The position numbers were made by a program, and so were the translations under genes. A stretch of DNA of 64,000 nt from Coenobita brevimanus (taxonomy: Eukaryota; Arthropoda; Malacostraca; Decapoda; Coenobitidae), in contig CM064655.1 in NCBI GenBank assembly GCA_032717465.1, forward strand, positions 15,984,902 to 16,048,901, in the 5' to 3' direction. Each line of letters begins with the position of its first letter. Within the stretch, counting starts at the first letter, position 1. Shown in pieces: positions 1 to 10,580 of the stretch. Under the pieces are notes generated by a model, which ran no database searches, was not told the DNA's origin, and saw only the letters and a list, made by a program, of their open reading frames with translations.

Positions 1-155
1 TTATCACCTGACAACACCTCACATGCACTCGTTCGCTAACTTTCGCTGTTTATTTCCCCTTGAAATATGCCGTATAATCTGTTCTCATAATAAAAATATA
101 TATAAGAAAGGAAGGGAGAAGCCTAAGTGATATTTACATTCACCTGGAACTACCT

Positions 156-225
156 AATTTATTATTTGTCTAGATTTCCTGCCAATCATTAATTTATTAT
201 TTGTCTAGATTTCCTGCCAATCATT
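156..225. repeat. 35-bp tandem duplication
   Basis: Two adjacent identical 35-bp units (156-190 and 191-225), each starting AATTTATTATTTG and ending CCAATCATT. A simple recent local duplication in otherwise unassigned intron sequence. Confidence 0.85.
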
Positions 226-1484
226 TCACAGAGTATTTATTAGCAGCTGTCACCCCACTGACATTGGCAGCATTGCACTCTCCCTAGGCAGGCCACCACA
301 CTGTATTCAGTTTACTGTCGTCTTTCAAGGTGAAAGCACGTCGGATTCGCGCCTGTCCAATTCCGCCGCTTTTTAGCCCCATGCAAAGGGCCCTGTGACC
401 TCTAACCCCTACTAAACCTCGTGTGGAAAGAGGTAAAGGGCTAAGTGACTGCTGTGGAACGTGAACTGGCTAATTTGTCAATGAAAATGATAGACAGTGA
501 CTACGATCTACCTGGTGAGTAAAACAGTGCAAGTGGAAATGTAAATAATGTGTAAACAGCAAGTGAAAGCAATGAATGTAAATATAGGTGAACAGTGGAA
601 AATAGTTTTATAAGTTACTGCAAGTGACTGCATAACACAGTGTAAATAAAATAGAAATGTAAATAATGGAAATAAAATAAAGAATGTAAACAGAAATGTA
701 AGTGAGTAGTAATATAAGAATACGAGTATATATACTGGGAGTAATGAAAGTGAAAGTTTCACTCTAGCATGTATGAATACTATGAGTTATGAGAGTGAAA
801 ATGAAAGTGACAGATTCACTCTCAACGCTAGTATACAGGACGAGAAAGTGAATGCTACGTATTTTACTGAAAGAGAAATTGAATGCCTACAGTGATAATA
901 AATACTATTACTGAAGGAAACTTATGGATAAAGACTGTAGATATATATAAGTGTTATATAGTAATAGAAATATAAAGTGTGAGTGTTTTTATGAATAATG
1001 ACAGAACACCAGCGGCGAATGATGTCAAGTGGGAAGTCATACGCGCTCGTAATTTTCATTGCTTTCACAGTTTTTTTTTTTTTGGAGTATGGATTCCAAA
1101 CTATTTGAGAATCATAGAATAGTGTTTCTAGTGATAATATCAGGCTGTGGTAATCATATTACGGGTTGTCAGGAAGTGTAAATTGGAGACTTTGTTACCC
1201 AACTTCAGAGGTCTCTACAAGTCCTACGGTACTCGACAAAGGCTCAACAAGCATCCCAGGAGAAAGCTGAAGGTATGTGCCATAAGCATATTTAATTATA
1301 ATATTCTAGGACTAAGAACTGAATTTTGGCAAATATTTTTAGAGAGTCTGTCGGAGCACGAATATGCCCGCGAGACACGCAAGTCAGGCAAAAACAACCC
1401 CGCGGTTTAGGGGTTAACAAATTTTCAGCTTTAACGTCAAGGGTCTGGTACCAGTTAGTTTGTTATATCAAGGGTTTACTGTAC
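226..1484. other. Unassigned intronic stretch ending in a pogo-like terminus
   Basis: No gene is recognised here and the short open frames have no identifiable domains. The end (about 1454-1481) reads, on the minus strand, CAGTAAACCCTTGATATAAC followed by a TA. This resembles the terminal repeat of the pogo/Tigger-like element at 56431-58109 (CAGTAAAAGCTTGATATAAC). A decayed copy of that family therefore probably ends at about 1481; its other end was not found. Confidence 0.35.
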
Positions 1485-1725
1485 TCTTCTTTCTTCTTCA
1501 GGTGGTTTTACAATGAGTGACAAGCCTAATGGTTTTCTGTAGTCCAGGACGCCATCTACAGTGCTGGATGGTAACCTTATAACCACCCCATACATGTTCT
1601 CTACTTGTCAACAACTGGGTTGGGAGAGGGTTAGTGTCCCTCCCCATAAAACAACTAACGCAGTGACAAATGGCCACCCCTTACAGGATTATGACACCTA
1701 GCTAAAGATAGATAGACAGATTAAG
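1485..1725 (+). mobile_element. Short retroposon sharing the RTE-A tail (plus-strand copy)
   Basis: This non-coding copy has three visible modules. The head (about 1498-1600) contains GAGTGACAAGCC and matches, in reverse complement, copies at 3570-3868 and 61599-61900. The middle module (TTAGTGTCCCTCCCC, near 1631) matches the 5' leader of RTE-A at about 62225-62260. The tail contains GGCCACCCCTTACAGGATTA and ends in GATAGATAGACAGA, resembling the RTE-A 3' end, where GGCCACCCC precedes a TCTGGCAATAGA tail. It is inferred to be a non-autonomous partner mobilised by RTE-A. Confidence 0.65.
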
Positions 1726-1734
1726 GTTATTTAG

Positions 1735-1960
1735 TTTGTACACATTCATTTCATTCATTCATTGCCAGATGCCATGTATCCCAAATGGGGTGGCCAAAGG
1801 CTTAGAGTTAATTGTTTTACAGGGAGGGGCACTAATCCTCCACCAACCCCACTTAACACGTAGGGATGCCAACAGCATCTGGTGTTCCCAGGCGGTCACC
1901 CATCCAAGTACTAACCAGACCCAACGTTGCTTTGTATCAAAATTGGTAGAAGTGAAGTTC
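1735..1960 (-). mobile_element. 5S rRNA-headed short retroposon with RTE-A tail
   Basis: Read on the minus strand, the element starts with about 60 nt of 5S rRNA-like sequence. It continues through a module containing TTAGTGCCCCTCCCTG and ends with GGCCACCCCATTTGGGAT, then a CTGGCAATGAATGAATGA tail. The last two modules are shared with RTE-A and with the other short retroposon copies here. The layout recalls SINE3-type elements, which are known to have 5S-derived heads and LINE-derived tails. The left boundary within 1932-1960 is unclear because the 5S match stops abruptly at the TGCTT/TGTAT junction. Confidence 0.65.
1872..1931 (-). pseudogene. 5S rRNA-derived segment (5'-truncated)
   Basis: The minus strand contains CTGGTTAGTACTTGGATGGG then TGACCGCCTGGGAACACCAG, the highly conserved 3' half of eukaryotic 5S rRNA, ending in GCTGTTGGCA. 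The 5' half (including most of the box A region) is missing, so this is not a functional 5S gene. It sits as the head of the retroposon at 1735-1960. Confidence 0.8.
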
Positions 1961-2149
1961 ACAAAAGTGTCAAGTGCATAGAGTATTCTGATTTAATATA
2001 GCAGCAAGTGCCAATCTTGCTACAAAATTAGTGAGGAGATGGTAACCAGGAAAACTACATGGAGATACATCAGTAGCAGGAGAGAGTTGAGTTTCTGTGA
2101 GGAATAGGGATAAAGGGAATATGGATTCAAGGTGGAAAGAGCTGCCTAT

Positions 2150-2247
2150 GCAGAGAAGTTTATTTTCATACTCTGCAGAGAAGATTATTTTCATACTCTG
2201 CAGAGAAGATTATTTTCATACTCAGCAGAGAAGATTATTTTCATACT
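2150..2247. repeat. 25-bp minisatellite, four units
   Basis: Four head-to-tail copies of a 25-bp unit containing GCAGAGAAG and TTATTTTCATACTC, with one or two mismatches between units. It leaves open frames in more than one phase because the period is not a multiple of three; these are not taken as coding. Confidence 0.9.
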
Positions 2248-3362
2248 TGGTGCATGTTGGTGTAAGGCGACTTTCTGTAGTGGTTCACGGGTATGTCTGT
2301 TGTTCTTTGTGAGAAGGAATGTGTTAGATGTTGTTGATTAACTCCAATCTGTCTGGCCGAGCATACTCATCGACCACAGGTAAGCAATTGCTTCTGTGGG
2401 ATCATTTTACATACCTCTAAGAGCATATTGTGTGGCAAAGTACAGACACCATGTAAGAATCCTGTTCCCCGTTGCAGAGTTCAACACCTCAACAGGGTTG
2501 GACCAGGGTCATTCCCATAGTGGGGTGTGTTGGGTGTCAAGAGGTGATGCTGGTGTGGCTTCTGGAAGTGCATGTTTATAATTTATGCTAGTGATACCAT
2601 AAAAAGTTTTGTAGAGGTTAATGGAGTTCATGGTGTGATTAAATGTTACAATCACTTTCCTTTTTATTTATCTATTTATTTATTTTTTTAATAACTACTA
2701 GAGACTTCTGATGTACCTTGTGTAAGATGGAGAGGGGAGTTGCATTTAAGAGTCAGGTTGTTTTAGGTGGCAAGCACTCTCCTATCTTAGGTTTGGGTTG
2801 TAGTATCTTGCACTGCCACCTGGAGTATGGTGTTTATCTGCATTAAGTACGGTTTTAAATTATGTCCCTGTCAGTGCTGGTGATGGGTGTATTATTTAGT
2901 GGGCTGAGGTGTTCCTCTGTTTCTTCAGAGAATTTTGTCCAGTTGTTTTCTAGTACCTTGTGTGCATGATATGTGATCATTGTGGTTTTGAGTGTATTCC
3001 TTGGGTGATAATGTTATGGAAGTGATCTGAAGGGAGTTTGGGTTCTGTTCACCTGGTGATGGTGAGTGAAGTGTGCGCATGAACAGAATGTAATGTCTGG
3101 GGCAAGGGGGGAGAGGTGTGCTAGATATGGTTTATAGGTCCAATATCATGAGGTGTCACTGAGAATGTGCAGGTTGCTGAGCTGTGATGCAGTGTCTAGG
3201 TCTCAGTGGTTGTTTTTCTATGTTCATACCAGGCTGTGTTTTTAGTGTTAAATTCCCTAGTAATTACTGAATTAGGTGACAGTGGTAGAGGGAGGAGCTT
3301 AGGATTGTACTGAGCTGGTAAGGCATGAGAAGTGTCAGAGGGAATCTACTCATTTTTCAGTC
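2248..3362. other. Intronic stretch, nothing recognised
   Basis: Moderately T/G-rich sequence without a recognisable open frame, repeat array or terminal repeat. It is part of the large ECM29 intron or downstream region. Confidence 0.4.
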
Positions 3363-3562
3363 ATCATCATCCAATCCTATGTTGCACCATGAGAAGCGTA
3401 GGAGCCCGGGGTGAGATAAGTTGGTTCTGACATTTAAGATGAAAGTGACCAGCCTCACTCATCCTGACTGGCATTACAGGAGCAATAAACCCCAACCATC
3501 ACATGGATATAAACCTTCACTGGCTCAATCCGACTGAAGCACTGTAATTACCCACTAAACCA
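3363..3562 (-). mobile_element. tRNA-derived SINE (minus strand)
   Basis: On the minus strand the start reads GGTGCCTGGTGGTTTAGTGG, with an A-box-like TGGTTTAGTGG followed about 50 nt later by a B-box-like GGTTTATATCC. The 3' end reaches GGATTGGATGATGATGACTG. The (GAT)n-type tail resembles that of RTE-B, so RTE-B could be the mobilising partner; this is an inference from a very short similarity. The promoter boxes are imperfect, so the copy is old. Confidence 0.5.
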
Positions 3563-3569
3563 CCAGGCA

Positions 3570-3868
3570 CCAAAATTTGGTTATGTAGTTACCACCCAGC
3601 ATAGTAAATGGTTTCCTGGTGTACAGGAAACCATTGGCTTGTCACTCAGTGTAGAGTCACCCACAGGCAGAAGGAAGAGGAAAGAATGAAGGAAAGAAAG
3701 ACAGAAGAGGAAGTGTAAACTCACCCCTAGACAGAAGGACGAGGAAAGAATGAAGGAAAGAAAGACAGAAGAGGATGGAAGGAAAGCAGGATGGAGGAAA
3801 GGAAATGGCAGACACCTGAAAGCAGCACTATGTCTAGTGAGTGGCTGGTGAGTGCCCCCACCTACCAC
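3570..3868 (-). mobile_element. Head of the RTE-A-tailed retroposon, 3'-truncated
   Basis: The minus strand matches the head module of the copies at 1485-1725 and 61599-61900 (GAGTGACAAGCCAATGG, then GGAAACCATTTACTATGCTGG). The pyrimidine-rich portion contains a tandem duplication of about 63 bp (units starting near 3666 and 3730). The copy stops before the central module and abuts the tRNA-derived SINE. Its 95-codon minus-strand open frame is low-complexity (Ser/Phe/Leu) and is not considered a gene. Confidence 0.6.
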
Positions 3869-4237
3869 ATGTCAGAGGAAATGAAAATTTTAAAAATGTT
3901 GATATCTTGTTTGTGGCCAATATGTAAATGTTGAAAATCTTGCTTCTTGTGACCAAAGTAAACACAGAGTGACTATAATGTGGAGTCAATCTAGAAAAGT
4001 GATTGTGTTCTCCGTGTTGTGTCTTTGTTGAGGATCAATGTGCGAATGTCAGTGATGAGGCCTCCTGCATGGTCATCAGTTCTGTCTGTGCTAATGTGTG
4101 AGTAGTGTTTGGTGTAAGAAGTTTTGTGTGTGCATATGAGCTTTGTTTCTTGTATGAGTGTAATGTGTTTGTTGTCTCTTGTAGGAGTGTAATGTGTTTG
4201 TTGTGTTTGTGAAAAAGGTTTCTAATATCTGGTGTTT
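3869..4237. other. Intronic stretch, nothing recognised
   Basis: TG-rich unique-looking sequence with a short local duplication (GTAATGTGTTTGTTGT units near 4160-4210). No gene or element could be assigned. Confidence 0.4.
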
Positions 4238-4405
4238 GGGGGGAAGTGGTGGCAAAGCTGGCAGAGAGGTAGTCTACTGGCCCAATGTATGGAGGTTCAA
4301 ATCCCCGTTGGGGCAGGGAACAGTTTGAGGATTTGAAATTTGTTAAAACAGACTTGACTGATCTACCAAAAGACTCATCAACTCATCATAAAAACACCTC
4401 TAACT
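4238..4405 (+). mobile_element. tRNA-derived SINE (plus strand)
   Basis: A tRNA-like head has an A box TGGCAGAGAGG (4259-4269) and a B box GGTTCAAATCC (4294-4304). The 35-nt spacing is normal for a pol III type 2 promoter, and the B box is followed by CCGTTGGGGCAGGG. An unrelated body follows to about 4405. It differs in sequence from the minus-strand tRNA-derived SINE upstream, so two SINE families are present. Confidence 0.7.
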
Positions 4406-4544
4406 AACACCAATACACCAGTTCTGATATAAGACAGCCCTAGTATGTATTCAGTATGGACAGTGGGAATTTATGTTGAAGTGATGACATATGGAGGTGT
4501 ATGGTAAATAGAAGGACTGCTGGGCTCTGGGAATGGGAATGGAA

Positions 4545-5085
4545 CATAAGAGTGGCATTTCAATACATGGATGAGGAGATGATGAAAAAACTGATAATGG
4601 CTATGATCCATCCCAGGTTGACATATGAGGCAGTGGTGTGGTCCACACATAAAAAATGAAGATAAATACTAGATCGAGAGAATATAAAGAGCAGCAGCCA
4701 AGATGGTCCCTAGTCCAGCAGATCTATCATACAAGGAGACTAGAAAAGCTGGGCCTGCCTTCCTTAGAAGAAAGAAGAGAGAAGGGCAATATGATTGCAG
4801 TGTTCAGGGTCATGATGGGAGTAGTCAAAACTGACACAGATCTCTTTGTATGGGATGGGGGAGCAATGAGAGCACATGGAAAGAAATTGAAAAAGACAAG
4901 TTTCTTGAAAGATATCAAGAAATGTAGTTTTCCAAATAATGCACTGGCCTATAGAATAGCCTGTACAGAGATTGTCCAGTCCAAAAACTTAAATAAGTTT
5001 AAAGCAGTTTCACTGCTTGAGACACGGAGACGGGACCCTACGAGTGTAGCTCATTTCCTGTATATCACAACTGGGTAAATACAAC
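4545..5085 (+). mobile_element. CR1-type LINE, 3' fragment
   Basis: Translation shows the reverse transcriptase C-terminal region of the CR1 type seen at 10578-11205: FQYMDEEMMKK, PRLTYEAVVWS, LPSLEERREKGNMIAVFR, LFVWD and LKDIKKCSFP, with frameshifts near 4655 and 4740. It ends in the family 3' tail TCCTGTATATCACAACTGGG then TAAATACAA. It is 5'-truncated, as most LINE insertions are, and non-functional. Confidence 0.85.
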
Positions 5086-7637
5086 CTTGGCTTTCCTGTC
5101 ATTCTCTGACTATATATATCTGTGATGTTTTCTTATCCCCTAATTCTGATGACTATGAAAAATTATTTGACCATCTTACTTCTACGATGGAACATATTCT
5201 ATACATTTCTCTTTTTTCTGATGCCTCCATTCTAAGAGATTTCAATAGTCACCACCACCTTTGGCTCTCCTCTCCTTTCGCTGATCCACCTGGTGCACAA
5301 GCCTACATCTTTTCAATCCTTCATGACCTAGAGCAACTTGTATAGCACCTTACTTGTATCTCTGACCGCCTGGGAGAGAGTTCCAATATAACTGACCTCG
5401 TCCTTACAACTAATCCTTCTGCTTATGCTTTTATTCTTTTCTCTCCATTGGGCTCCTCCGAACACAACCTTACCCTGTCCTGTTGCTAGTACAGCTTGTG
5501 GATCCTCCAAAGAAATGTCGGTTGTGGAATGCTGGAGCCGCTGAATGGGAGGCCCTCAGGCAGTACTTCTTTGATTTTCCATGGAATGATTATTGCTTCC
5601 ATGGATGACACCCATCTGAGTGTGCCTTGCGCATTACAAAGGTTATTCTTTCAGGCATGGAAGCATACATTCCTTCCTCATATCCTTTGACTAATGCGAT
5701 AAAACCTTGCTTTAATCACCAATGTTCTAATGATGTTCACAACAAGAAGGCCTACAAAAGGTACCAGACCCAACCCACTCCTTAATACCATCTCTTTTAT
5801 GTTTCTGTTCAGAATCGTGCTTAATCTGTTCTTCACTCTGCTAAAAACAATTTCATCTGTACTAAATGCTCTCAACTCGCCAACTCGAATTCTTCCCACT
5901 CCTTCTGGCACCGTGCCAAAAACCTTTCTGACAACTTTACCTCATCATCCTTCCCTCCTCTTTTCCATCCTGATGGCTCTATAACTATTTCTTCTTCTGA
6001 TAGAGCAGAACTCTTTGCTCAGACTTTCTCCTCCAATTCCACCTTAGATGATTCCGGTGCTGTTCCTCCATCACTTCCCTCCTCTGACTCCCCCATGGCT
6101 GACATTAAGATGTCTTCAACTGATATATTCTCTCCCATCACTTCCCTCAATAGTAAGAAAGCATATGGGCCTGATGGGGTCCCTTCTGTTATCCTCAAGA
6201 ACTGTCCTTCTGTGCTTACACCCTGCCTAGGTAAACTCTTGCCTTTGTCTATCAACGTGTAACTTTCCTTCTTGTTGGAAGTTTGCTCTTATTCAGCCTG
6301 TCCCAAAGTAGGTGACCATTCCCTACCCTCTAACTGTTACCCTATTGCTTTAACATCCTGTATTTCAAAAGTTTTTGAGTTTATTTTGAACAAAAAATTT
6401 TTAAATCACCTTTCCTGTCACAACCTTCTTTCCGACTGTAAGTATGGGTACTGCCAGACATGCTCCACTGACAATCTTCTCACCTACATTTCAGAGTCCT
6501 GGTCATCCTCCTTTCGGGACTGTGGCGAAAGCTTTGCCACTGTATTTGACATCTCAAAGGCTTTTGATCGAGTCTGGCATAAATCTTTATTTTCCAAACT
6601 GCCCTCTTATGGTTTCTAACCTTCTATCTGTGCCTTTATCTCTAACTTCCTTTCTGGTCGATCTATAGCTGCTGCTGTAGAAGGCCACCATTCTTCTCCT
6701 ACAGCTATCAATAGTGGTGTTCCGCAGGGCTCTGTCCTACCATTAACTCTCTTTCTTTTGATCATCAATGACAATCTAAGTTGAACATCTAACCCTATCC
6801 ACTCATACGCTGATGACTCCACCCTTCACCTTTCCATTCACTTCCCACACCGTCCATTGCAGCAGTTACATCAACAAACAAGGGATGAAGCTACAGCACA
6901 CCTAATGTCTGACTTGGCTCACATATCTGATTGGGGTAAAAGTAATCCTTTTGTTTTTAATGCATCAAAAACTCAGTTCTTACATCTATCAACCCAACAA
7001 AATCTACCACAGGAGTACCATCTGATTTTCAAAAATATCCAGCTTAATGCTGCATCACCTTTAAACAAGCTTGGGGTTTCATTCTCTCGGGATTTATCTT
7101 GGAAAGAACATAAATTATTACCTCTCGTAAAATCTGCTTCCAAGAGATTAGGTGTGCTAAACCATCTCTGTGCCTTCTTTACCCTACACAGTTGTTGACT
7201 TTATACAGTACCCTCACGTCCAACAGGCGTTAGTCCAGCACGATTCACATCCAGCACGAAGAGCAAATAAGTAGTATTATTTAATACGATTTAATTACTG
7301 CAACACGAGTGTGTTAGCATAACACGCACAGAGCTCCGAGAAGTGGGCGAAATCCGCAGAGTTCAACTCTAGCACGATCACCCCCGGTCCAACACGGTCA
7401 TACTGGACATTCCCATGATCATGACAGCCAATGAAAACTTCTGATCAAGTAGCCTTCCCCACCCGGTATCGTGACGTGATCGTGATGCCGCCCAATTAAA
7501 AACGCTTCTGGTGTCACGTGATGTTTTGTTTAAATTTCTCCCGCCACAGCGCCACTCAGTCACATAATTCGCATTGGAAGGTGCTTTTTTTCTTGCTGCA
7601 TTTTCTGCCCTTGTTACTGCATTTTACCCTGCTCACG

Positions 7638-8027
7638 ATGCCTAGGAAGCCTTCTGAGAACCCCAAGAAGCGTCGGCACCTCCCTCAGGCCACCAAGCTA
7701 GAAAGCATCGAGAGGAAGAAGAAAGGGGAGAGGAAAGTTGACATTGCCAAGGCCTACGACATGAATGAAGCCAACGTGAGGACCATAATAAAAAACCAAG
7801 ACAAGATCCTGGCAGCCGAAGGCTATCACACAGCACTTCATACCTGGTTTGCCAAGGATACGATGGTAAATCGGAACGGTAACGTGGTAAAATTGCCGAC
7901 AATACCACAGGCATTTGGAATTCATCTGGATGGATTCCTGCCGAGGATACGACGGGCAAAGTGTGACCAAAACCCAGGCGACTCGACAGAGAATGTATCG
8001 TACTACAGCATTGAACATTTAGCCTGA
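7638..8027 (+). pseudogene. Tigger-like transposase, N-terminal remnant
   Basis: 129 codons beginning MPRKPSENPKKRRHLPQATK. A basic start is followed by a CENP-B/Tigger-type helix-turn-helix: SIERKKKGERKVDIAKAYDM, then NEANVRTIIKNQDKIL, about residues 20-60. Downstream, YHTALHTWFAK fits the start of the second DNA-binding domain, after which similarity to the family is lost. The ATG at 7638 is chosen because family members begin with a short basic Met-Pro leader; the frame is open further upstream without domain support. The catalytic DDE domain is absent, so it cannot transpose itself. Confidence 0.7.
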
Positions 8028-8105
8028 CACTGAATACATATTAATATTTTAGAATAAATATCAGTCGTTTTGAAACCCTTCTCATCGGCGTGTGTACCAG
8101 TTTAT

Positions 8106-9437
8106 AAACAAAGTTCTATCTATCTATCTATTGCCAGACGCCTCAATCCCATTTGGGGTGGCCACAAACAAATCGCCTCCAAGTCGCCCTGTCCCCCGCC
8201 ATTTCACTGCCCTACTCCCAACTCACACCCCCCTCTCTCATATACCTCTCCACCTCATCCCTCCATCTCATCCTCGGCCTCCCCCTCCATCTTCCCCCCT
8301 CCACCTCACTCACATACACTCTCTTCATCAGTCTTTCACCCTCCATCCTCTCCACATGGCCAAACCACCTCAGTGTGTTCCTCATAACGCTTCCTATCAC
8401 ATCCACATCAACACCACAACGCTCCTTTACATCCTCATTCGTCAGCCTGTCTCTCCATGTGACTCCACAGGCTCCTCTTAAATAACTCATTTCCACTGCT
8501 TTCACTCTTGACTTGTGTCCTTCCAACAACGTCCAAGCTTCACTTCCGTACGTTAGAGTTGGTATCACAATACTGTCATGTAGTAACTTTTTCATTTCCA
8601 TGTTCACTGCTTTCAAAGAACCAGCAACCTTTCTTCCCTGCTGTACCCTTTCAAGCACTTCACCCTCCAAACCTCCATCCTTACTCATCACACTACCCAA
8701 GTACTTAAACGTACTCACATTTTCCAATTCCTCACCATCCAACCTCGCTGTACATTCACTGACTTCACCTCTCTCAAAGACCATCACTTTACTCTTCCCT
8801 ACATTCACCTTTAGATTCCGTTTCTTACACACTCTCCCAAACTCATCCACCAAGCCTTCCAGCTCCCCTTCATCTTCACTCAACAACACAGTATCATCTG
8901 CAAACAACAGTACAGGGAGTTTCCAAACACTATCCTCTCTCACCAGGGCCACTCCAACATCCACTACCCTACCTTGTACCTCTTTTATTACCCCATCCAT
9001 GTACAGATTGAATGACCATGGAGACATGACACATCCCTGTTTCAACCCAACTTTCAAAGAGAAAAATTCACTTAGTTCACCATCCACACGCACTGCAGCC
9101 TTCACACCATCGTACATACTCTTCACAGCATTCAACAACTTCCCATCTACTCCATATATTCTTAACACTTTCCACAATCCTTGTCTATCCACCCTGTCAT
9201 ATGCTTTCTCCAAATCCATGAAAGCCGCATACAACTTCTTTCCCTTCTCTACAAACTTTTCCACTAAAGATCTAAGAATGAATATCTGATCTACACAACC
9301 TCTTCCCTTCCTAAAGCCTCCCTGTTCTTCTCCAACTAATTTCTCTGTTCTTTCTCTAACTCTGTCAATAAGTATCCTACCATACACTTTTCCTATTATA
9401 CTAAGAAGACAAATGCCCCTATGATTACCACACACTT
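8106..9437 (-). mobile_element. RTE-A LINE copy, 5'-truncated
   Basis: The minus strand encodes a long open stretch of about 407 codons from NHRGICLLSIIGKVYGRIL through the reverse transcriptase core (GEEQGGFRKGRGCVDQI, FMDLEKAYDRVDRQGLWKVL, LKQGCVMSPWSFNLYMDG, LLFADDTVLLSEDEGEL). It reaches the C-terminal DNA-binding-like region (NTLRWFGHVERME, RGRPRMRWRDEV). A TAG after GVSWE, where the copy at 58162-59118 has QGSEMAGDRATW, shortens it. It ends with the family tail GGCCACCCCAAATGGGATTG then CTGGCAATAGATAGATAGA. The FADD box is intact but the endonuclease is missing. RTE-clade assignment rests on domain order and the short tandem 3' tail. Confidence 0.9.
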
Positions 9438-9508
9438 CTCCTTATTCTCTACCGAGTCAGCGACAGCGATCACTTTCCACAGTCACGAGACGGGGCTCTG
9501 GCAACAGT

Positions 9509-9694
9509 GTGAGAAGTATGCTCTTTGCCGAGGATTACAGAGTGCTAGGACAGGCAGAAGCAGGACCTTCCATGGCTGTGGACGAAGATAGTGATTCTGA
9601 GTGTGATTTTGAAGGATTTATGAGGGAGGTTGAGGAGGAGCAACAGCCATTACCCACTAGTGACGCCAGCAGCCATCCTCCGGGGACCCAGTAA
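9509..9694 (+). pseudogene. Tigger-like transposase, acidic C-terminal remnant
   Basis: Sixty-one codons starting MRSMLFAEDYRVLGQAEAG and continuing through DEDSDSECDFEGFMREVEEEQ to a stop after PPGTQ. An acidic tail near the transposase stop is usual in Tigger-like proteins. Its place between the RTE-A insertion and the right terminal repeat of the 7206-9967 element supports this reading; no catalytic residues are in this piece. Confidence 0.5.
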
Positions 9695-10434
9695 GACTGC
9701 CTACAGCCTTGGATACCACCTTCCATTCCCAGCAAGCCCAACACTATCCTAAAAGGTTAGTTATCATTCATAGCACAGTATCATTTATTATAATTACAAT
9801 AGTACCAATATATGTATAGGTATATGGTAGGTGTTTAGGGTGACTTTTCCTAGGGTTGCTGACATAATTCATTTTTCCCCATAAGCTCTATTGTTAGTCC
9901 AACACGTTTTTGGTCCAACACGTGACCCATGCATGACAATATTACCGTGTTGGACGCGAGGGTACTGTACATGGGTTTTATCCGCCCATGTGTAGAGTAC
10001 AACTCTCATGTGTGGCAAGGCTTCCCACATAAAGTTCTTCTCAACAAGGTGGAGTCAAAAGCTTTTCGTCTCATCAACTCTCCTCCTCTTACTAGCGCCC
10101 TTGAACCTCTGTATCTCTGCCATACTGTTGCATCTTATCTCTTTTCTATTGTTACTTCAATGGTCACTGCTCGTCTGAAATGTCTGCTTCCTTCCCTCCA
10201 CTATTATGGCAGACGCGTAGCACCCGTCTAGCAACAAACTCTCATCCCTTTTCTGTCCAACTTAACTCGCTAATGCAAGAATTACCATTATTCTCAGTCC
10301 TTCATGTATGCAACAGGTGAACTTTGGAACTGTCTCCCTCCGTCTGTACTTCCTACTGCCTATGATCTCCAGTCTTTCAAATGCAGTTTGTTCAAGCATC
10401 TTGAGATGAACAGTTCTTGAATTTGCCTCGGTTA

Positions 10435-10440
<6 letters not shown>

Positions 10441-10470
<30 letters not shown>

Positions 10471-10541
10471 GGGAACAATTTACAGACTCCTGGCCTTTGC
10501 TTCCTTCTTCCTTGCATAAAATGAAAAACTAAAAGGTAAAA

Positions 10542-10577
<36 letters not shown>
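10441..10577. repeat. Poly-T tract and (CA)n microsatellite
   Basis: About 29 T residues (10438-10466) lie within the LINE-J 3' UTR, and a (CA)n run occupies about 10549-10576 immediately before the next CR1 fragment. Confidence 0.9.

Positions 10578-10580
<3 letters not shown>

Larger units (their letters stand above)
7206..9967 (+). mobile_element. Tigger/pogo-like DNA transposon inserted in LINE-J
   Basis: The ends are inverted: left CAGTACCCTCACGTCCAACA, right (reverse complement) CAGTACCCTCGCGTCCAACA, each with a flanking TA (7204-7205 and 9968-9969), as expected for the Tc1/mariner superfamily. Further GTCCAACACG and CAGCACG repeats lie subterminally. LINE-J coding sequence stops at 7205 and resumes at 9968, which confirms the boundaries. 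Only the N-terminal and acidic C-terminal parts of the transposase remain, and an RTE-A copy is inserted in the middle. Confidence 0.85.
5090..10545 (+). mobile_element. Jockey-like LINE (LINE-J), split by a Tigger-like element
   Basis: Part one (5090-7205) encodes the end of an AP endonuclease (DASILRDFNSHHHLWLSSP, then DRLGESSNITDLVLTTNPSA and GSSEHNL). It continues into a reverse transcriptase (SKKAYGPDGVPSVILKNC, PIALTSCISKVFEFILNK, AFDRVWHKSLF, YADDS near 6808, and LGVSFSRDLSWKEH). Part two resumes at 9968 with MGFIRPCVEYNSHVWQG and KVESKAFRLINSPPLTSALEP, and reaches a T-rich 3' UTR containing GGGGAACAATTTACAGACTC. Several stops and frameshifts interrupt it. Clade assignment to the Jockey/I group is tentative and based on motif style. 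Two short 3' pieces of the same family lie at 49423-49790 and 50629-50762. Confidence 0.85.

Noticed and set aside
1872..1931. Functional 5S rRNA gene.
   Set aside because: The 5' half is absent and the segment is fused to retroposon sequence, so it can only be a derived piece.
2150..2247. CRISPR-like array (four 25-bp units).
   Set aside because: Units are contiguous with no spacers and the genome is eukaryotic; it is a minisatellite.
3581..3868. 95-codon minus-strand protein rich in Phe/Leu/Ser.
   Set aside because: It coincides with the pyrimidine-rich head of a short retroposon repeated elsewhere in the window.
8092..9289. Plus-strand frames of 110-258 codons opposite RTE-A.
   Set aside because: Antisense to a clear reverse transcriptase; Ser/Pro/Thr/Phe-rich without domains.
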